Part shown: positions 19,630 through 29,910 of the stretch, piece by piece | Layout: every line of letters begins with the position of its first letter | How positions within the stretch are numbered: the stretch's first letter is position 1 | Source of the DNA: Polaromonas sp. C04 | Lineage (GTDB): Bacteria > Pseudomonadota > Gammaproteobacteria > Burkholderiales > Burkholderiaceae_C | DNA: 64,000 nucleotides | NCBI RefSeq assembly: GCF_002002705.1 | Contig: NZ_MUNS01000028.1 | Location: 124,001-188,000 of the forward strand | Direction: 5' to 3' | Notes under the pieces: generated by a model | What the model saw: the letters and a program-made list of their open reading frames with translations, nothing else | Database searches by the model: none | What the model was told of the DNA's origin: nothing | Position numbers and translations under genes: made by a program

Positions 19630-19928
19630 GGGGTCGATGTTTCGGTTGGTCGGTCTGGCGTGAGCAGCACTGGACGCGCCGCACGGCGCCCCGCAATGAC
19701 CCACAGGTTCTGCCAAGCCTGCCACCGGGCCTCGGCCAGCCCTGCAGCCTGTGCAACGACGGGTTCTGGGGTTTTGCCGGATGCCAGGCCGGGGACGCTT
19801 GTGCCAGCGCCGTATTGTCTCACGCGCGGAACCTGCTGGCCGGCCGGCGCGACGCCCGCTTGCGGCACAATCGGGCTGTATGCGCCGCGTTGCGCGTATT
19901 TCTGTAGCTTCTTACAAGGCAGGACATC
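19630..19928. other. Divergent MFS/ssb intergenic region, no gene seen
   Basis: About 300 bases between the two start codons. Short open frames here have no family features. Apart from a possible LexA-like site close to ssb, I see no repeat or hairpin that stands out. Confidence 0.6.
19902..19917. promoter_or_regulatory. Possible LexA-like box upstream of ssb
   Basis: CTGT-AGCTTCTT-ACAA matches the CTGT-N8-ACAG SOS box with one mismatch in the last base. It ends 11 bases before the ssb ATG. ssb is a known SOS gene in other proteobacteria, but position and mismatch make this only suggestive. Confidence 0.3.
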
Positions 19929-20420
19929 ATGGCATCCGTGAATAAAGTCATCATCGTCGGCAACCTGGGTCGAGACCCGGAAGTGCGCACCTTCCCCAGC
20001 GGTGACCGCGTGGCCAACGTCACCGTTGCCACCACGGACAAATGGAAAGACAAGCAGTCCGGCGAGATGAAGGAGGCGACCGAATGGCACCGTGTCGTCT
20101 TCAACGGCCGGCTGGCCGAAATCGTCGAGCAGTACCTGCGCAAGGGCTCGCAGGTCTATGTCGAAGGCAGCCTGCGCACGCGCAAGTGGACCGACAAGGA
20201 CGGCATCGAAAAATACAGCACGGAAATCCGCGCCGACCAGATGCAGATGCTGGGCAGCCGCCAGGGCATGGGCGGCCCCGGCGCGGATGATGCGGGCGGT
20301 GGTGGCTATGCGCGGGCGCCCGCGGCGCGCGCCGGCGCTCCCGCGCCGCGCGCCGCGGCCCCGGCCCCGGCCAAGTCGGCCAGCGGCTTCGACGACATGG
20401 ATGACGATATTCCGTTCTGA
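19929..20420 (+). CDS. ssb: Single-stranded DNA-binding protein
   Basis: 163 residues: OB-fold at about 1-110 beginning [20 protein letters not shown], a Gly/Ala/Pro-rich linker, and the acidic tip DDMDDDIPF that recruits replication and repair partners such as the chi subunit, RecO and PriA. Tetrameric coat for ssDNA in replication and repair. AGGCAGGA precedes the start. The C-terminal codons overlap the next gene in another frame by 20 bases. Confidence 0.97.
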   Translation: MASVNKVIIVGNLGRDPEVRTFPSGDRVANVTVATTDKWKDKQSGEMKEATEWHRVVFNGRLAEIVEQYLRKGSQVYVEGSLRTRKWTDKDGIEKYSTEIRADQMQMLGSRQGMGGPGADDAGGGGYARAPAARAGAPAPRAAAPAPAKSASGFDDMDDDIPF

Positions 20421-21792
20421 TCGGTGGCGCGGCGGCCGGTGCGCCGCCGCCGGGGCTCTGGGCCTGCTGCTGGCGACGGCGGCAGGCGCCAACACCGACC
20501 CCCTGAGCGACCTGCTGACCATCCCCGGCAGTGCCGGGCTGGGCGCCATGACGCGCATCGAGCGCTCGCCCTATGTGGGCGGCGGCACGCGCTACGACCT
20601 GCTGCCGCTGTACCTGTACGAAGGCGATCGGCTGTTCTTGCACGCCAGTCGCGGCGGGTTCAAGATTTTCAAAAACGAGACACAGCGCGTCGACATTTTT
20701 CTGGATCGCCGCTTCGACGGCTTTCCCGCCGACCGGGTCCCGCCCAGCCTGGCCGGCATGGCGCCGCGCGAACCCGGCGTGGACCTCGGTGTGTCGTGGC
20801 GCTATCGCCAGCCGTGGGGCACCGTACAGGCGGAGTTGCTGCACGACGTCGAGGGCGCCTCCAACGGCAGCGAGCTGCGGCTCGCCTATTCGTTCGACTG
20901 GCGCTCGGGCCGGCTGGCGCTGCGCCCGAGCGTGACGCTGTCGGCGCGCGACGCCAAGCTCAACAACTATTACTACGGCGTGGCGCCATCCGAAGCCCTG
21001 CCGGGGCGGCCGGCCTACGCGCCCGGCGCCGGCATCGACACCTCGCTGGCGCTGTATGGCTCGTACGACCTGTCCGAGCGCTGGCGGCTGCTCGGCGGCG
21101 TCTCGGTCACCCGGCTGTCCCGCGCGGTACGCGCCAGCCCGATCGTGCAGCAAGGCGTCTACCCGGCCGTTTTCGTCGGTGCCGCCTACGACTTCGGCAG
21201 CCGCGAAAAAGCTTGGGACGGGACCCGTTCGCCCACGTACGTGAAGGTGCTGCACGGCGCGGCGGCGGCCGACGGCTGCCATCTGATCCGCATCATGACG
21301 CTGCACTGCGCCAGCATCGACAACGTCCACCCGACCAGCGTGACAGCGGTGCAGATTGGCAAGCCTTTCATTGAAAAGCTGGGGGGCTGGCCGCTCGATT
21401 TCGTCGGCTATGTCGGGCTCTTGCGCCACAACGACAGCGGCCTGCAGCCAAATGGCTGGCAGGCCGATGCCTTCATGAAGGCCTATTACTACGGCTTCCC
21501 GTGGAGCGCGCGGGTGCGCACGCGGCTCGGCTTCGGCGCGGGTGTCTCGGTGGCGCAGCATGTGCCGTATGCGGAGGCCAGCAGCCTGGCCACGACCTCG
21601 CGCGTGCTCAACTACCTGGACCCGACGATCGACGTCAGCGTGGGCGACCTGATCGGTTCGCGCGCGCTGAAAGACACCTACCTTGGGTTTGGCGTGTCGC
21701 ACCGCTCGGGGATTTTTGGCTCCTCGAGCCTGCTCGGCAATGTGAACGGCGGCTCGAACTACCTCTACACCTACCTTGAGATGGTGCTGTGA
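20401..21792 (+). CDS. MipA/OmpV-family outer membrane protein (long form)
   Basis: 463 residues. A signal peptide (hydrophobic run [13 protein letters not shown], cleavage probably after AGA) is followed by alternating amphipathic strands, for example [18 protein letters not shown] and [15 protein letters not shown], as expected for the MipA/OmpV beta-barrel. Typical members are about 250-280 residues; the extra C-terminal 170 residues contain more barrel-like strands and end with a Leu, not Phe. Role: MipA scaffolds murein enzymes in E. coli, but function here is unknown. The ATG at 20401 lies inside the ssb tail (20-base overlap), implying coupling. Confidence 0.72.
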   Translation: MTIFRSDRWRGGRCAAAGALGLLLATAAGANTDPLSDLLTIPGSAGLGAMTRIERSPYVGGGTRYDLLPLYLYEGDRLFLHASRGGFKIFKNETQRVDIFLDRRFDGFPADRVPPSLAGMAPREPGVDLGVSWRYRQPWGTVQAELLHDVEGASNGSELRLAYSFDWRSGRLALRPSVTLSARDAKLNNYYYGVAPSEALPGRPAYAPGAGIDTSLALYGSYDLSERWRLLGGVSVTRLSRAVRASPIVQQGVYPAVFVGAAYDFGSREKAWDGTRSPTYVKVLHGAAAADGCHLIRIMTLHCASIDNVHPTSVTAVQIGKPFIEKLGGWPLDFVGYVGLLRHNDSGLQPNGWQADAFMKAYYYGFPWSARVRTRLGFGAGVSVAQHVPYAEASSLATTSRVLNYLDPTIDVSVGDLIGSRALKDTYLGFGVSHRSGIFGSSSLLGNVNGGSNYLYTYLEMVL

Positions 21793-21804
21793 GCCGATCT
21801 TCGC

Positions 21805-21870
21805 TGTTGACTATCAAATACATAGCGAAGTGCCAATGCTCTGTATGGGCTACAGGCCGATTCCATTCAT
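21805..21870 (+). repeat. Family B dispersed repeat between the MipA-like gene and mnmA
   Basis: CTATCAAATACATAGC followed by a spacer, then TGGGCTACAGGCCGATT, the family B pattern. It fills the gap between the convergent genes almost completely and ends next to the mnmA stop. Confidence 0.65.
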
Positions 21871-21873
21871 AAA

Positions 21874-23031
21874 TCAGGCGCTGGCCGTGATCACGCCGCC
21901 GCCCAGGCAAACCTCGCCGTCGTACAGCACGGCGGACTGCCCCGGCGTCACCGCCCATTGGGGCTCGTCGAAATTCAACTGGAAGGCTCCGTTGGCGCCC
22001 CCGGCCAGCGTGCAGGCGGCGTCCCGCTGGCGGTAGCGGGTCTTGGCAGCCAGCGCGAGGGGGCCGGTGGCGCTCCCGGCGTCGGGCGCTGCGGCGGGCG
22101 CCGCGCCCGCGACCCAGCTTGCGTCGTCGGCATCCAGCGTATTCGACAGCAGCCATGGGTGCTCGTGGCCCTGCACCACCCACAGCGTGTTGTGGGCAAT
22201 GTCCTTGCGCGCCACGAACCATGGCGCGTGCTCGCCGCCGCCGCGCGGCGCGCCGCGCGCCTTCACGCCGCCAATGCCGAGTCCCTGGCGCTGGCCCAGC
22301 GTGTAAAAACTCAGGCCCTGATGCTGGCCCAGCACGCGGCCGCGCTCGTCCTTGATCGGGCCGGGTTCCTTCGCGATGTAGCGGTTCAGGAAGTCGCGAA
22401 ACGGCCGCTCGCCGATGAAGCAGATGCCGGTGGAGTCCTTTTTTTTCGCATTCGGCAGCCCGATCCCGGCCGCGATGCGGCGCACCTCGGTCTTGTGCAG
22501 TTCGCCCACCGGAAACAGCGTTCTGGCGAGTTGCGCCTGATTCAGACGGTGCAAAAAGTAGCTCTGGTCCTTGGAGGGATCCAGCCCCTTGAGCAACTCG
22601 TGGCGGGCGCTGGCGTCGTTGTAGCGCACCCGGGCGTAATGACCAGTGGCAATTTTGTCGGCGCCGAGCCGCAGCGCGTGGTCCAGGAAGGCCTTGAACT
22701 TGATCTCGGCGTTGCACAGAACGTCGGGGTTGGGCGTGCGCCCGGCACGGTACTCGCGCAGGAACTCGGCAAACACCCGGTCCTTGTACTCGGCGGCAAA
22801 GTTGACGTGCTCGATCTCGATACCCAGCACGTCGGCCACGGCCGCGGCGTCCACGAAGTCGATGTTGGAGGAGCAGTACTCGCTGTCGTCGTCATCTTCC
22901 CAGTTCTTCATGAAGATGCCGACGACCTCATAGCCCTGCTGCTGGAGCAGGTGCGCGCTGACCGCAGAGTCCACGCCTCCGCTCAAACCGACGACCACCC
23001 GCTGCCCGCTGTTGCGCTTGTCCATAGGCAT
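21874..23031 (-). CDS. mnmA: tRNA-specific 2-thiouridylase MnmA
   Basis: Adds sulfur to U34 of Lys, Glu and Gln tRNAs using ATP and a persulfide relay. 385 residues. The PP-loop GLSGGVDS lies at 15-22; the catalytic cysteines are Cys106 in VLCNAEIKF and Cys204 in [12 protein letters not shown] non-conserved Ala-rich insertion ([11 protein letters not shown]) sits in the C-terminal barrel domain. Two in-frame ATGs (23031, 23025) are possible; 23031 is given. It is convergent with the MipA-like gene. Confidence 0.96.
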   Translation of the reverse strand: MPMDKRNSGQRVVVGLSGGVDSAVSAHLLQQQGYEVVGIFMKNWEDDDDSEYCSSNIDFVDAAAVADVLGIEIEHVNFAAEYKDRVFAEFLREYRAGRTPNPDVLCNAEIKFKAFLDHALRLGADKIATGHYARVRYNDASARHELLKGLDPSKDQSYFLHRLNQAQLARTLFPVGELHKTEVRRIAAGIGLPNAKKKDSTGICFIGERPFRDFLNRYIAKEPGPIKDERGRVLGQHQGLSFYTLGQRQGLGIGGVKARGAPRGGGEHAPWFVARKDIAHNTLWVVQGHEHPWLLSNTLDADDASWVAGAAPAAAPDAGSATGPLALAAKTRYRQRDAACTLAGGANGAFQLNFDEPQWAVTPGQSAVLYDGEVCLGGGVITASA

Positions 23032-23111
23032 GGGATTATCCCCGCGCGTGAGGGGATCGCCGCCGCGGGGCCGTCCGGCGGACGAGTCACATCCGCCGGC
23101 GCAACCCCTTG

Positions 23112-24479
23112 TTACTGCGTATAGCCGAACGCCGGACCGTTGACGGAGAAACCGGGCGCCGACTGGTTCTCGATCAGGGTGGCGATGGTGTGCCCGAAGA
23201 AGAAGCTGGCGCCCAGATCCAGGGTGGGGTTGCTGCCCAGTCTGCCGCCGTCTGCCGCCAGGCCGGGGATGACGTTGTAGCCGGGGTTGGCGGCCACCGC
23301 GCTGTTGGCGTTGACGACGAGCACATTCGCCGTTGCCGAAGTGGCCGATGGCCCGGTGCTGGTGGCGGTCAAGGTGAGCGACGAAGCGGGGCACAGGTAG
23401 CCCGTGCCTGCCAGCGAGCCCGAGGCGCAGGCGGGCAGGCTGACCGTGCCCGTGGTGGGCATGAAGTTGGCGGAGGACCCGCTGTCGATGAAGCTGCGGG
23501 GCAGCGTGTTGCCGTTGAAACTGGCCGTGAAATAGCCGCCCGCGTCGGTCTGCAGAACCGCGCTGGCAGACGGCAAGGCGTTGTTCGCCCGCGTGCCGAT
23601 GCCCAGCACCAGCAGGCCGCTGGCCTGCGGCGCGGCGCCGGCCGGCAGGCTGATCAGGCTGCCATTGTTGTCACTGGCCATGGCAGACACCGGGTTCGGG
23701 ATTTGCTGGGCCACCGGCATGGCGATGGCACTGCACGAACCGGCGCCTGCACCTGCGCATTGGTAGTAGATCGGTGCCGCGACCTGCGCACAGGTCGCGC
23801 CGCAGTCCTGTGCGAACAGGCCGATGCCGACAACGCCGTTGCCGCCCAGGGTGCTGGCGCTCTGCAGCGGTGTGCCCTGACCCGTGCAGCTCGACGGCGT
23901 CGCGGCGACGCGCGGGTCGGTGTCGCCAATGACCTGGATCGGGAGGTTGAGCGCCGCGTTGCCGTTGTAGCCGGCGCTGGCCCAATGCAGGTCCACCAGG
24001 CGCACGCCGCCCCACGCCACCCCCGAGACGAAGGGCAGGCATTCGCCGACCACCGAACCCGCAGCGGTGGACGCCTGGGGCAGGGCTCCGAGCAACGCGG
24101 CGTTGGCCGTGTTGACGGCCGAAGCCAGCAGGCGCAGGCCCACCGAGCCGGTGTCCACCAGCACGTGATGGATGATGGCGCAGTTGCTGCTGCTCCCCGG
24201 TGCGCAGATCTCGATGTCCGTGAAGATCGCGTTGGGGATGGCGCTGGTCGATGCCGACGCACCGCCGTCGACATAGATGGGCACGGCGTTGGCGTCGCCG
24301 GCAACGGCCGATGGTGCGGTGGAGCTGCTCGGGTTTGCCGCCGGTGTGCCGGAGGTGCCTCCACCCCCTCCACAGGCGGCCACGGCGCAGGCCAGCAGAA
24401 AAGCGAAGCTCCATTGCGGCAACCGGGTCCAGGCGCCGGCGCCGCAAGCGACGGGAACGCGTTTCGGGGTAGTGGTCAT
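23112..24479 (-). CDS. DUF3443 lipoprotein with pepsin-like DTG/DSG motifs
   Basis: 455 residues: signal helix, lipobox VAAC with Cys36, a Gly/Ser/Ala linker, then two similar halves. [12 protein letters not shown] at 107-118 and [11 protein letters not shown] at 330-340 look like the two catalytic DTG/DSG loops of bilobed aspartic proteases. GVVGIGLF (about 215-222) and LVLGIG (about 290-295) resemble their hydrophobic GILGLG partners. Paired Cys residues suggest disulfides in an exported protein. The DUF3443 assignment is from memory of these motifs. The start at 24479 overlaps the stop of the DUF2844 gene (ATGA). Confidence 0.8.
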   Translation of the reverse strand: MTTTPKRVPVACGAGAWTRLPQWSFAFLLACAVAACGGGGGTSGTPAANPSSSTAPSAVAGDANAVPIYVDGGASASTSAIPNAIFTDIEICAPGSSSNCAIIHHVLVDTGSVGLRLLASAVNTANAALLGALPQASTAAGSVVGECLPFVSGVAWGGVRLVDLHWASAGYNGNAALNLPIQVIGDTDPRVAATPSSCTGQGTPLQSASTLGGNGVVGIGLFAQDCGATCAQVAAPIYYQCAGAGAGSCSAIAMPVAQQIPNPVSAMASDNNGSLISLPAGAAPQASGLLVLGIGTRANNALPSASAVLQTDAGGYFTASFNGNTLPRSFIDSGSSANFMPTTGTVSLPACASGSLAGTGYLCPASSLTLTATSTGPSATSATANVLVVNANSAVAANPGYNVIPGLAADGGRLGSNPTLDLGASFFFGHTIATLIENQSAPGFSVNGPAFGYTQ

Positions 24480-24952
24480 TGCGCAAGCTCCTGCAGGTCG
24501 AATCCGGCAGGCAATCTGGAGCGCAGATAGGAATAGCCACTGTAGGCCCGCAGGTGGCCGGTGGAGACCAGTACCCAGTCCCCGTCGTCCGCCTGCAGCA
24601 GGCGCGGGGAGCGCAAGGTGTGTGGGGCCTGCTGGGCGGTGTCGAGGCTGGCCTTGTAGCTGCCCAGCAGCACCGAGAGGTCGGGCATGATGGGCGCCGC
24701 CCAGGACACCGCGAAGACATTGCCGCTGGCATCCACAAACTCCACGGCACTGCCGCCGGCCGGCAGCGTTATCTGATGGCGTGTGAAGGCCGCCCCGGTG
24801 GCCGTACCGGCCCGGGTCTGGGCCGAGAAGGCGCGCGCCTGCAGCCGCGTGGCATCGGCGGGGACGTCGGTGGCATGGCCGCCCAGGGCGGCCCGGGCGG
24901 CACCGGTGGCCAGCACAAGCGCCAGCGTTGCGGCAGATCGCGGAAGGTGCAT
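24476..24952 (-). CDS. DUF2844 exported protein
   Basis: 158 residues with a clear signal peptide (ATLALVLATGAARA, cleavage after ARA). The mature part has an ALGGHATDVPAD start and a C-terminal YSGYSYLRSRLPAGFDLQEL block typical of DUF2844. It ends in an ATGA overlap with the DUF3443 gene, so the two are probably made together as a secreted pair. A substrate or inhibitor relationship is possible but not shown by sequence. Confidence 0.78.
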   Translation of the reverse strand: MHLPRSAATLALVLATGAARAALGGHATDVPADATRLQARAFSAQTRAGTATGAAFTRHQITLPAGGSAVEFVDASGNVFAVSWAAPIMPDLSVLLGSYKASLDTAQQAPHTLRSPRLLQADDGDWVLVSTGHLRAYSGYSYLRSRLPAGFDLQELAQ

Positions 24953-25116
24953 GGCTTGCTTTCGTGAAGGTGATTCCTGTGGGTTGATGCATTGTGCCGG
25001 CAACGGGAATGTCTCCGGCCTGCTGGCCGTAGCCATAGGGCAGCGCTGCTCAAACGCTGTGCGAAGTAATGTAAGCTTGAGGTAAACCCAGATTCAACAA
25101 CGAGAGGAGACGCTCC

Positions 25117-26244
25117 ATGCAGATTGGCGTACCTGCCGAAACCACGGTGGGCGAGACCCGCGTTGCCGTCACCCCCGAGACGGCCAAAAAACTCATCGCC
25201 CAGGGCCACACGTTGCACGTCCAGTCGGGCGCCGGCGTGGCCGCCAGCGTTACCGACGAAGCCTATGCCGCGGTCGGCGTGCAGATCACCGATGCGCCGG
25301 GGGCTTTTGGCTGCGAGCTGGTGCTCAAGGTGCGAACCCCGTTCGGCGGCGAACTGGCGCTGATGAAGCCCGGCACCGCGGTCGTGGGCATGCTCAACCC
25401 GTTCGATGCGGCGGGCCTGCAAAGCCTGGCCGGCGCCCAGCTCACCGGCTTTGCGCTCGAGGCCGCACCGCGCACCACCCGCGCGCAGAGCATGGACGTG
25501 CTCTCCAGCCAGGCCAACATCGCGGGCTACAAGGCCGTGATCATGGCGGCCGACGGCTACCAGCGCTTTTTCCCCATGCTGATGACGGCGGCCGGCACGG
25601 TCAAGGCCGCCCGCGTCGTGATCCTGGGGGTCGGCGTGGCCGGGCTGCAGGCCATTGCCACGGCCAAGCGGCTGGGCGCCGTGATCGAGGCCTCCGACGT
25701 GCGCCCCAGCGTGAAGGAGCAGATCGAGTCGTTAGGGGGCAAGTTCATCGATGTCCCCTATGAAACCGACGAGGAGCGCGAAGCGGCGGCCGGTGTCGGC
25801 GGGTACGCGAAACCGATGCCGCCGAGCTGGCTCGCGCGCCAGCAGGTCGAGGTGGCCAAGCGTGTCGCGCTGGCCGACATCGTGATCAGCACGGCGCTGA
25901 TCCCGGGCCGCCCGGCCCCCGTGCTGATCACCGAGGAGATGGTCAAGTCCATGAAGCCGGGCTCGGTGATCGTGGACCTTGCGGCCGGCAAGGGCCCGGG
26001 CGGCGGCGGCAACTGCCCGCTGACCGAGACCGACCGCACCGTCGTGAAATACGGCGTGACGCTGGTCGGCGAGACCAATCTGCCCGCACTGGTGGCGGCC
26101 GATGCGTCGTCGCTCTATGCGCGCAACGTGCTCGACTTCCTCAAGCTGATCCTCACCAAGGAAGGCGCGCTCAAGATCGACCTGGAAGACGACATCGTGG
26201 CGGCCTGCCTGATGACCCAGAACGGCGAAGTGCGCCGCAAATAA
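25117..26244 (+). CDS. pntAA: NAD(P) transhydrogenase alpha subunit part 1 (domain I)
   Basis: 375 residues. Soluble NAD(H)-binding domain I of proton-translocating transhydrogenase, which makes NADPH from NADH using the proton gradient. The Rossmann loop ILGVGVAGLQAIATAKRLGA and EASDVRP bind NAD; RTTRAQSMDVLSSQAN is the family signature. The alpha chain is split into two genes as in many alpha- and betaproteobacteria. GAGAGGAG precedes the ATG. Confidence 0.96.
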   Translation: MQIGVPAETTVGETRVAVTPETAKKLIAQGHTLHVQSGAGVAASVTDEAYAAVGVQITDAPGAFGCELVLKVRTPFGGELALMKPGTAVVGMLNPFDAAGLQSLAGAQLTGFALEAAPRTTRAQSMDVLSSQANIAGYKAVIMAADGYQRFFPMLMTAAGTVKAARVVILGVGVAGLQAIATAKRLGAVIEASDVRPSVKEQIESLGGKFIDVPYETDEEREAAAGVGGYAKPMPPSWLARQQVEVAKRVALADIVISTALIPGRPAPVLITEEMVKSMKPGSVIVDLAAGKGPGGGGNCPLTETDRTVVKYGVTLVGETNLPALVAADASSLYARNVLDFLKLILTKEGALKIDLEDDIVAACLMTQNGEVRRK

Positions 26245-26269
26245 CGACCCAATTACCAGGAGCGACATC

Positions 26270-26599
26270 ATGGACGCCGTCTCACCCACCATTCTCAATC
26301 TGATCATTTTCGTGCTGGCCGTGTACGTCGGCTACCACGTGGTCTGGACTGTCACGCCGGCCCTGCACACGCCGCTGATGGCGGTCACCAACGCGATCTC
26401 GGCCATCGTCATCGTCGGCGCCATGCTGGCTGCCGCGCTGACCGAAACCGGGCTGGGCAAGACCATGGGCGTGCTGGCGGTGGCGCTGGCCTCCGTGAAC
26501 ATTTTTGGCGGCTTTCTGGTGACGCGCCGCATGCTGGAGATGTTCAAGAAGAAAGAGAAAAAGGCAGCGCCCGCGGCCGACAAGGGGAATGCGGCATGA
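26270..26599 (+). CDS. pntAB: NAD(P) transhydrogenase alpha subunit part 2 (membrane segment)
   Basis: 109 residues with three hydrophobic helices (IIFVLAVYVGYHVVW; AISAIVIVGAMLAAAL; MGVLAVALASVNIFGGF) and a charged Lys-rich tail. It is the first part of the proton channel domain II. CCAGGAG lies 7 bases before the ATG; the stop overlaps pntB as ATGA. Confidence 0.95.
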   Translation: MDAVSPTILNLIIFVLAVYVGYHVVWTVTPALHTPLMAVTNAISAIVIVGAMLAAALTETGLGKTMGVLAVALASVNIFGGFLVTRRMLEMFKKKEKKAAPAADKGNAA

Positions 26600-28023
26600 G
26601 CATGAACGTCGTCACCCTGCTGTACCTGTTTGCCTCGATCTGCTTCATCCAGGCCCTCAAGGGGCTGTCGCATCCGACCACCTCGATCCGCGGCAACTTC
26701 TTCGGCATGGTCGGCATGGCGGTGGCCATCCTGACCACGGCGGCCCTGATTGTCGAACGGTCCGGCGGCCAGGCGCTGGGCATGGCCTGGGTGCTGCTCG
26801 GCGCGGTCGTCGGTGGCGGCTACGGCGCCTACCGCGCCAAGACCGTCGAGATGACGCAAATGCCCGAGCTGGTGGCCTTCTTTCACAGCATGATCGGTCT
26901 GGCCGCGGTGTTCATTGCCGTGGCCGCCGTGGCCGAGCCCTCCGCCCTGTTGGAAGGGCTGGCGAAAGGCGCTGCCATTCCCACCGGCAACCGCCTTGAA
27001 TTGTTCCTGGGCGCGGCCATCGGCGCCATTACCTTCAGCGGCTCGGTGATTGCCTTCGGCAAGCTCAGCGGCAAGTACAAGTTTCGCCTGTTCCAGGGTG
27101 CGCCGGTGCAGTTCTCCGGTCAGCACATGCTGAACCTGGTGCTGGGCCTGCTGACCATAGCGCTCGGCATCGCCTTCATGGCGACCGAGAGCTGGACGGC
27201 GTTTTTTGCGATGCTGGCGCTGAGCTTTGTCATGGGCGTGCTGATCATCATCCCGATCGGCGGGGCCGACATGCCGGTGGTGGTGTCCATGCTCAACAGC
27301 TACTCGGGCTGGGCCGCGGCCGGCATCGGCTTCTCGCTCAACAACGCGATGCTGATCATCGCCGGCTCGCTGGTCGGCTCCTCGGGCGCGATTCTCTCCT
27401 ACATCATGTGCAAGGCCATGAACCGCTCGTTCTTCAACGTGATCCTGGGCGGCTTCGGCGGCGAGACGGCGAGCGCCGCGGCCGGCAGTGCGGTGCAGCG
27501 TCCGGTCAAGAGCGGCAGCGCCGACGACGCCGCCTTTGTGCTCAGCAATGCCGAGACCGTGGTGATCGTGCCCGGCTACGGCCTGGCCGTGGCGCGCGCC
27601 CAGCACGCCGTGAAGGAGCTGGCCGAGAAGCTTACCGAGAAAGGCATCAGCGTCAAGTACGCGATCCATCCGGTGGCCGGGCGCATGCCGGGCCACATGA
27701 ACGTGCTGCTGGCCGAGGCCGAGGTGCCGTACGACCAGGTGTTCGAGATGGAAGACATCAACGGTGAATTCGGCCAGGTCGACGTGGCCATCATCCTGGG
27801 CGCGAATGACGTGGTGAACCCCGCCGCGCTGGTCAAGGGCAGCCCGATCTACGGCATGCCGATCCTGGAAGCCTACAAGGCCAAGACCGTGATCGTGAAC
27901 AAGCGCTCGATGGCGGCCGGCTACGCGGGCCTGGACAATGAGCTGTTCTACATGGACAAGACCATGATGGTCTTTGGCGACGCCAAGAAGGTCGTTGAAG
28001 AGATGGCCAAGGCCATCGAGTGA
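26596..28023 (+). CDS. pntB: NAD(P) transhydrogenase beta subunit
   Basis: 475 residues: eight or nine membrane helices in the first 270 residues (rest of domain II), then the NADP(H)-binding domain III with GYGLAVARAQH and a conserved NDVVNPAA block. Together with the two upstream proteins it forms the membrane transhydrogenase. It closes the three-gene operon; a GC hairpin follows the stop. Confidence 0.97.
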   Translation: MSMNVVTLLYLFASICFIQALKGLSHPTTSIRGNFFGMVGMAVAILTTAALIVERSGGQALGMAWVLLGAVVGGGYGAYRAKTVEMTQMPELVAFFHSMIGLAAVFIAVAAVAEPSALLEGLAKGAAIPTGNRLELFLGAAIGAITFSGSVIAFGKLSGKYKFRLFQGAPVQFSGQHMLNLVLGLLTIALGIAFMATESWTAFFAMLALSFVMGVLIIIPIGGADMPVVVSMLNSYSGWAAAGIGFSLNNAMLIIAGSLVGSSGAILSYIMCKAMNRSFFNVILGGFGGETASAAAGSAVQRPVKSGSADDAAFVLSNAETVVIVPGYGLAVARAQHAVKELAEKLTEKGISVKYAIHPVAGRMPGHMNVLLAEAEVPYDQVFEMEDINGEFGQVDVAIILGANDVVNPAALVKGSPIYGMPILEAYKAKTVIVNKRSMAAGYAGLDNELFYMDKTMMVFGDAKKVVEEMAKAIE

Positions 28024-28035
28024 GGCCGCACCGGG

Positions 28036-28054
28036 CGCGGCCGTGACGGCCGCG
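28036..28054 (+). terminator. GC hairpin after pntB without a T-tract
   Basis: CGCGGCCG and CGGCCGCG pair perfectly around TGA, starting 13 bases after the pntB stop. No run of T follows, so it may be a transcript-stabilising 3' hairpin or a weak terminator. Confidence 0.45.
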
Positions 28055-28169
28055 TTGCCCGATTAGAGGTCCGACTCTTGAAATTCCTAGGGAAAACACA
28101 CTCGGCGCAGGCGGGAGCGGCGCAGACAATGCCCGTGTTTCGTCGTTTTGGAAGTTTGGAGACCGCCTC

Positions 28170-29846
28170 ATGACTGCTCGCCCCTGGCTCAACGCCTACC
28201 CCGCCGGTGTTCCGGCCGACATCGACGTCAACCAGTACACATCGCTGGTGGAGCTGATCGACAGCGCATTCCAGAAAAACGCAAACAAGCTGGCCTACAG
28301 CTTCATGGGAAAGGCCATCAGCTACGCGCAAACCGACAGCCTGTCCCGGGCCTTCGCCGCCTACCTGCAAAGCCTGGGCCTGCAGCAGGGCGACCGCGTC
28401 GCCATCATGATGCCGAACGTGCCGCAGTACCCCGTGGCGGTGGCCGGCATCCTGCGCGCCGGCTACGTGGTCGTCAACGTGAACCCGCTGTACACCCCGC
28501 GCGAGCTCGAACACCAGTTGAAGGACAGCGGGGCCAAGGCCATCGTGATCATCGAGAACTTCGCCGCTACGCTGCAGCAGTGCGTGGCGCAAACGCCCAT
28601 CAAGCACATCGTGCTGTGCGCCATGGGCGACTCGCTGGGCCTGATCAAGGGTGCCCTCGTCAACTACGTGGTGCGCAACAAAAGAAAAATGGTGCCGGCG
28701 TTCAACCTGCCGGGCGCCGTGCGGTACAACGACGCGATCGCGCGTGGCACGCGCGGCAGCCTGAAGAAGCCGCCGATCAAGGCGGACGACGTGGCGGTGC
28801 TGCAATACACGGGCGGCACCACCGGCGTCGCCAAGGGTGCCACGCTGTTGCACCGCAATCTGGTCGCCAACATCCTGCAGTCCGAAGCCTGGTACCAGCC
28901 CGCCCTCAAGAAGATCCCCGCGGGCGAGCAGATCGTCACCGTCTGTGCGCTGCCGCTGTATCACATCTTCGGCTTCAACACCAACATGATGCTGTCGCTG
29001 CACATGGGCGGTGCCAATATCCTGATCGCCAATCCGCGCGACCTGGGCGCCACGCTCAAGGAGCTGTCGCAGCACAAGTTCCACAGCTTTCCGGCCGTCA
29101 ACACGCTGTTCAACGGCCTGCTGAACCACCCGGATTTCGCCACGGCGAACTGGAGCGGGCTGAAAATTTCGGTGGGCGGCGGCATGGCGGTGCAAAGTGC
29201 CGTGGCCCAGCAGTGGCTGGAAAAAACCGGCTGCCCGATCGTGGAAGGCTATGGCCTGTCGGAAACCAGCCCGTCGGTCACCTGCAACCCGGTGGACAGC
29301 ACGGCCTACAGCGGCAACATCGGCCTGCCCATGCCCAACACCGAACTCAAGCTGCTGGACGACGACGGCAACGAGGTGCCCGCGGGCCAGCCCGGAGAAA
29401 TTGCCATCCGCGGCCCGCAGGTCATGGCGGGCTACTGGCAGCGGCCGGACGAGACTGCCAAGGTCATGACGGCGGACGGCTTTTTCCGCTCCGGCGACAT
29501 CGGCACGATGGACGAGCGCGGCTTCTTCAAGATCGTGGACCGCAAGAAGGACATGGTGCTGGTCAGTGGCTTCAACGTCTACCCCAACGAGGTGGAAGAC
29601 GTGGTGGGGCAGATGCCCGGTGTGCTGGAATGCGCCGTGGTCGGGGTGCCCGATGCCAAGTCGGGCGAGGCGGTCAAGCTGGTCATCGTCAAGAAGGACC
29701 CTGCCCTGACCGAGGCCCAGGTGCGCGCCTTTTGCAAGGCCAACCTGACCGGCTACAAGCAGCCCAAGGTGATCGAGTTCCGCACCGATCTGCCGAAGAC
29801 GCCGGTCGGCAAGATCCTGCGGCGCGAATTGCGCGACAAGAAGTAA
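28170..29846 (+). CDS. fadD: Long-chain fatty acid-CoA ligase FadD
   Basis: 558 residues, ANL adenylating enzyme that activates long-chain fatty acids to acyl-CoA at the inner membrane. P-loop YTGGTTGVAKGAT, GYGLSETSP, the hinge DRKKDMVLVSGFNVYPNE and the C-terminal catalytic Lys in PVGKILRREL are all present. GTTTGGAGACC precedes the ATG. It stands alone downstream of pntB. Confidence 0.95.
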   Translation: MTARPWLNAYPAGVPADIDVNQYTSLVELIDSAFQKNANKLAYSFMGKAISYAQTDSLSRAFAAYLQSLGLQQGDRVAIMMPNVPQYPVAVAGILRAGYVVVNVNPLYTPRELEHQLKDSGAKAIVIIENFAATLQQCVAQTPIKHIVLCAMGDSLGLIKGALVNYVVRNKRKMVPAFNLPGAVRYNDAIARGTRGSLKKPPIKADDVAVLQYTGGTTGVAKGATLLHRNLVANILQSEAWYQPALKKIPAGEQIVTVCALPLYHIFGFNTNMMLSLHMGGANILIANPRDLGATLKELSQHKFHSFPAVNTLFNGLLNHPDFATANWSGLKISVGGGMAVQSAVAQQWLEKTGCPIVEGYGLSETSPSVTCNPVDSTAYSGNIGLPMPNTELKLLDDDGNEVPAGQPGEIAIRGPQVMAGYWQRPDETAKVMTADGFFRSGDIGTMDERGFFKIVDRKKDMVLVSGFNVYPNEVEDVVGQMPGVLECAVVGVPDAKSGEAVKLVIVKKDPALTEAQVRAFCKANLTGYKQPKVIEFRTDLPKTPVGKILRRELRDKK

Positions 29847-29910
29847 CACTTGTCAGCGCCTGGCGAGTGCGTGGCATGCGTCCGCCAAGCCGCCAGAAGC
29901 CTCCCGTTTC

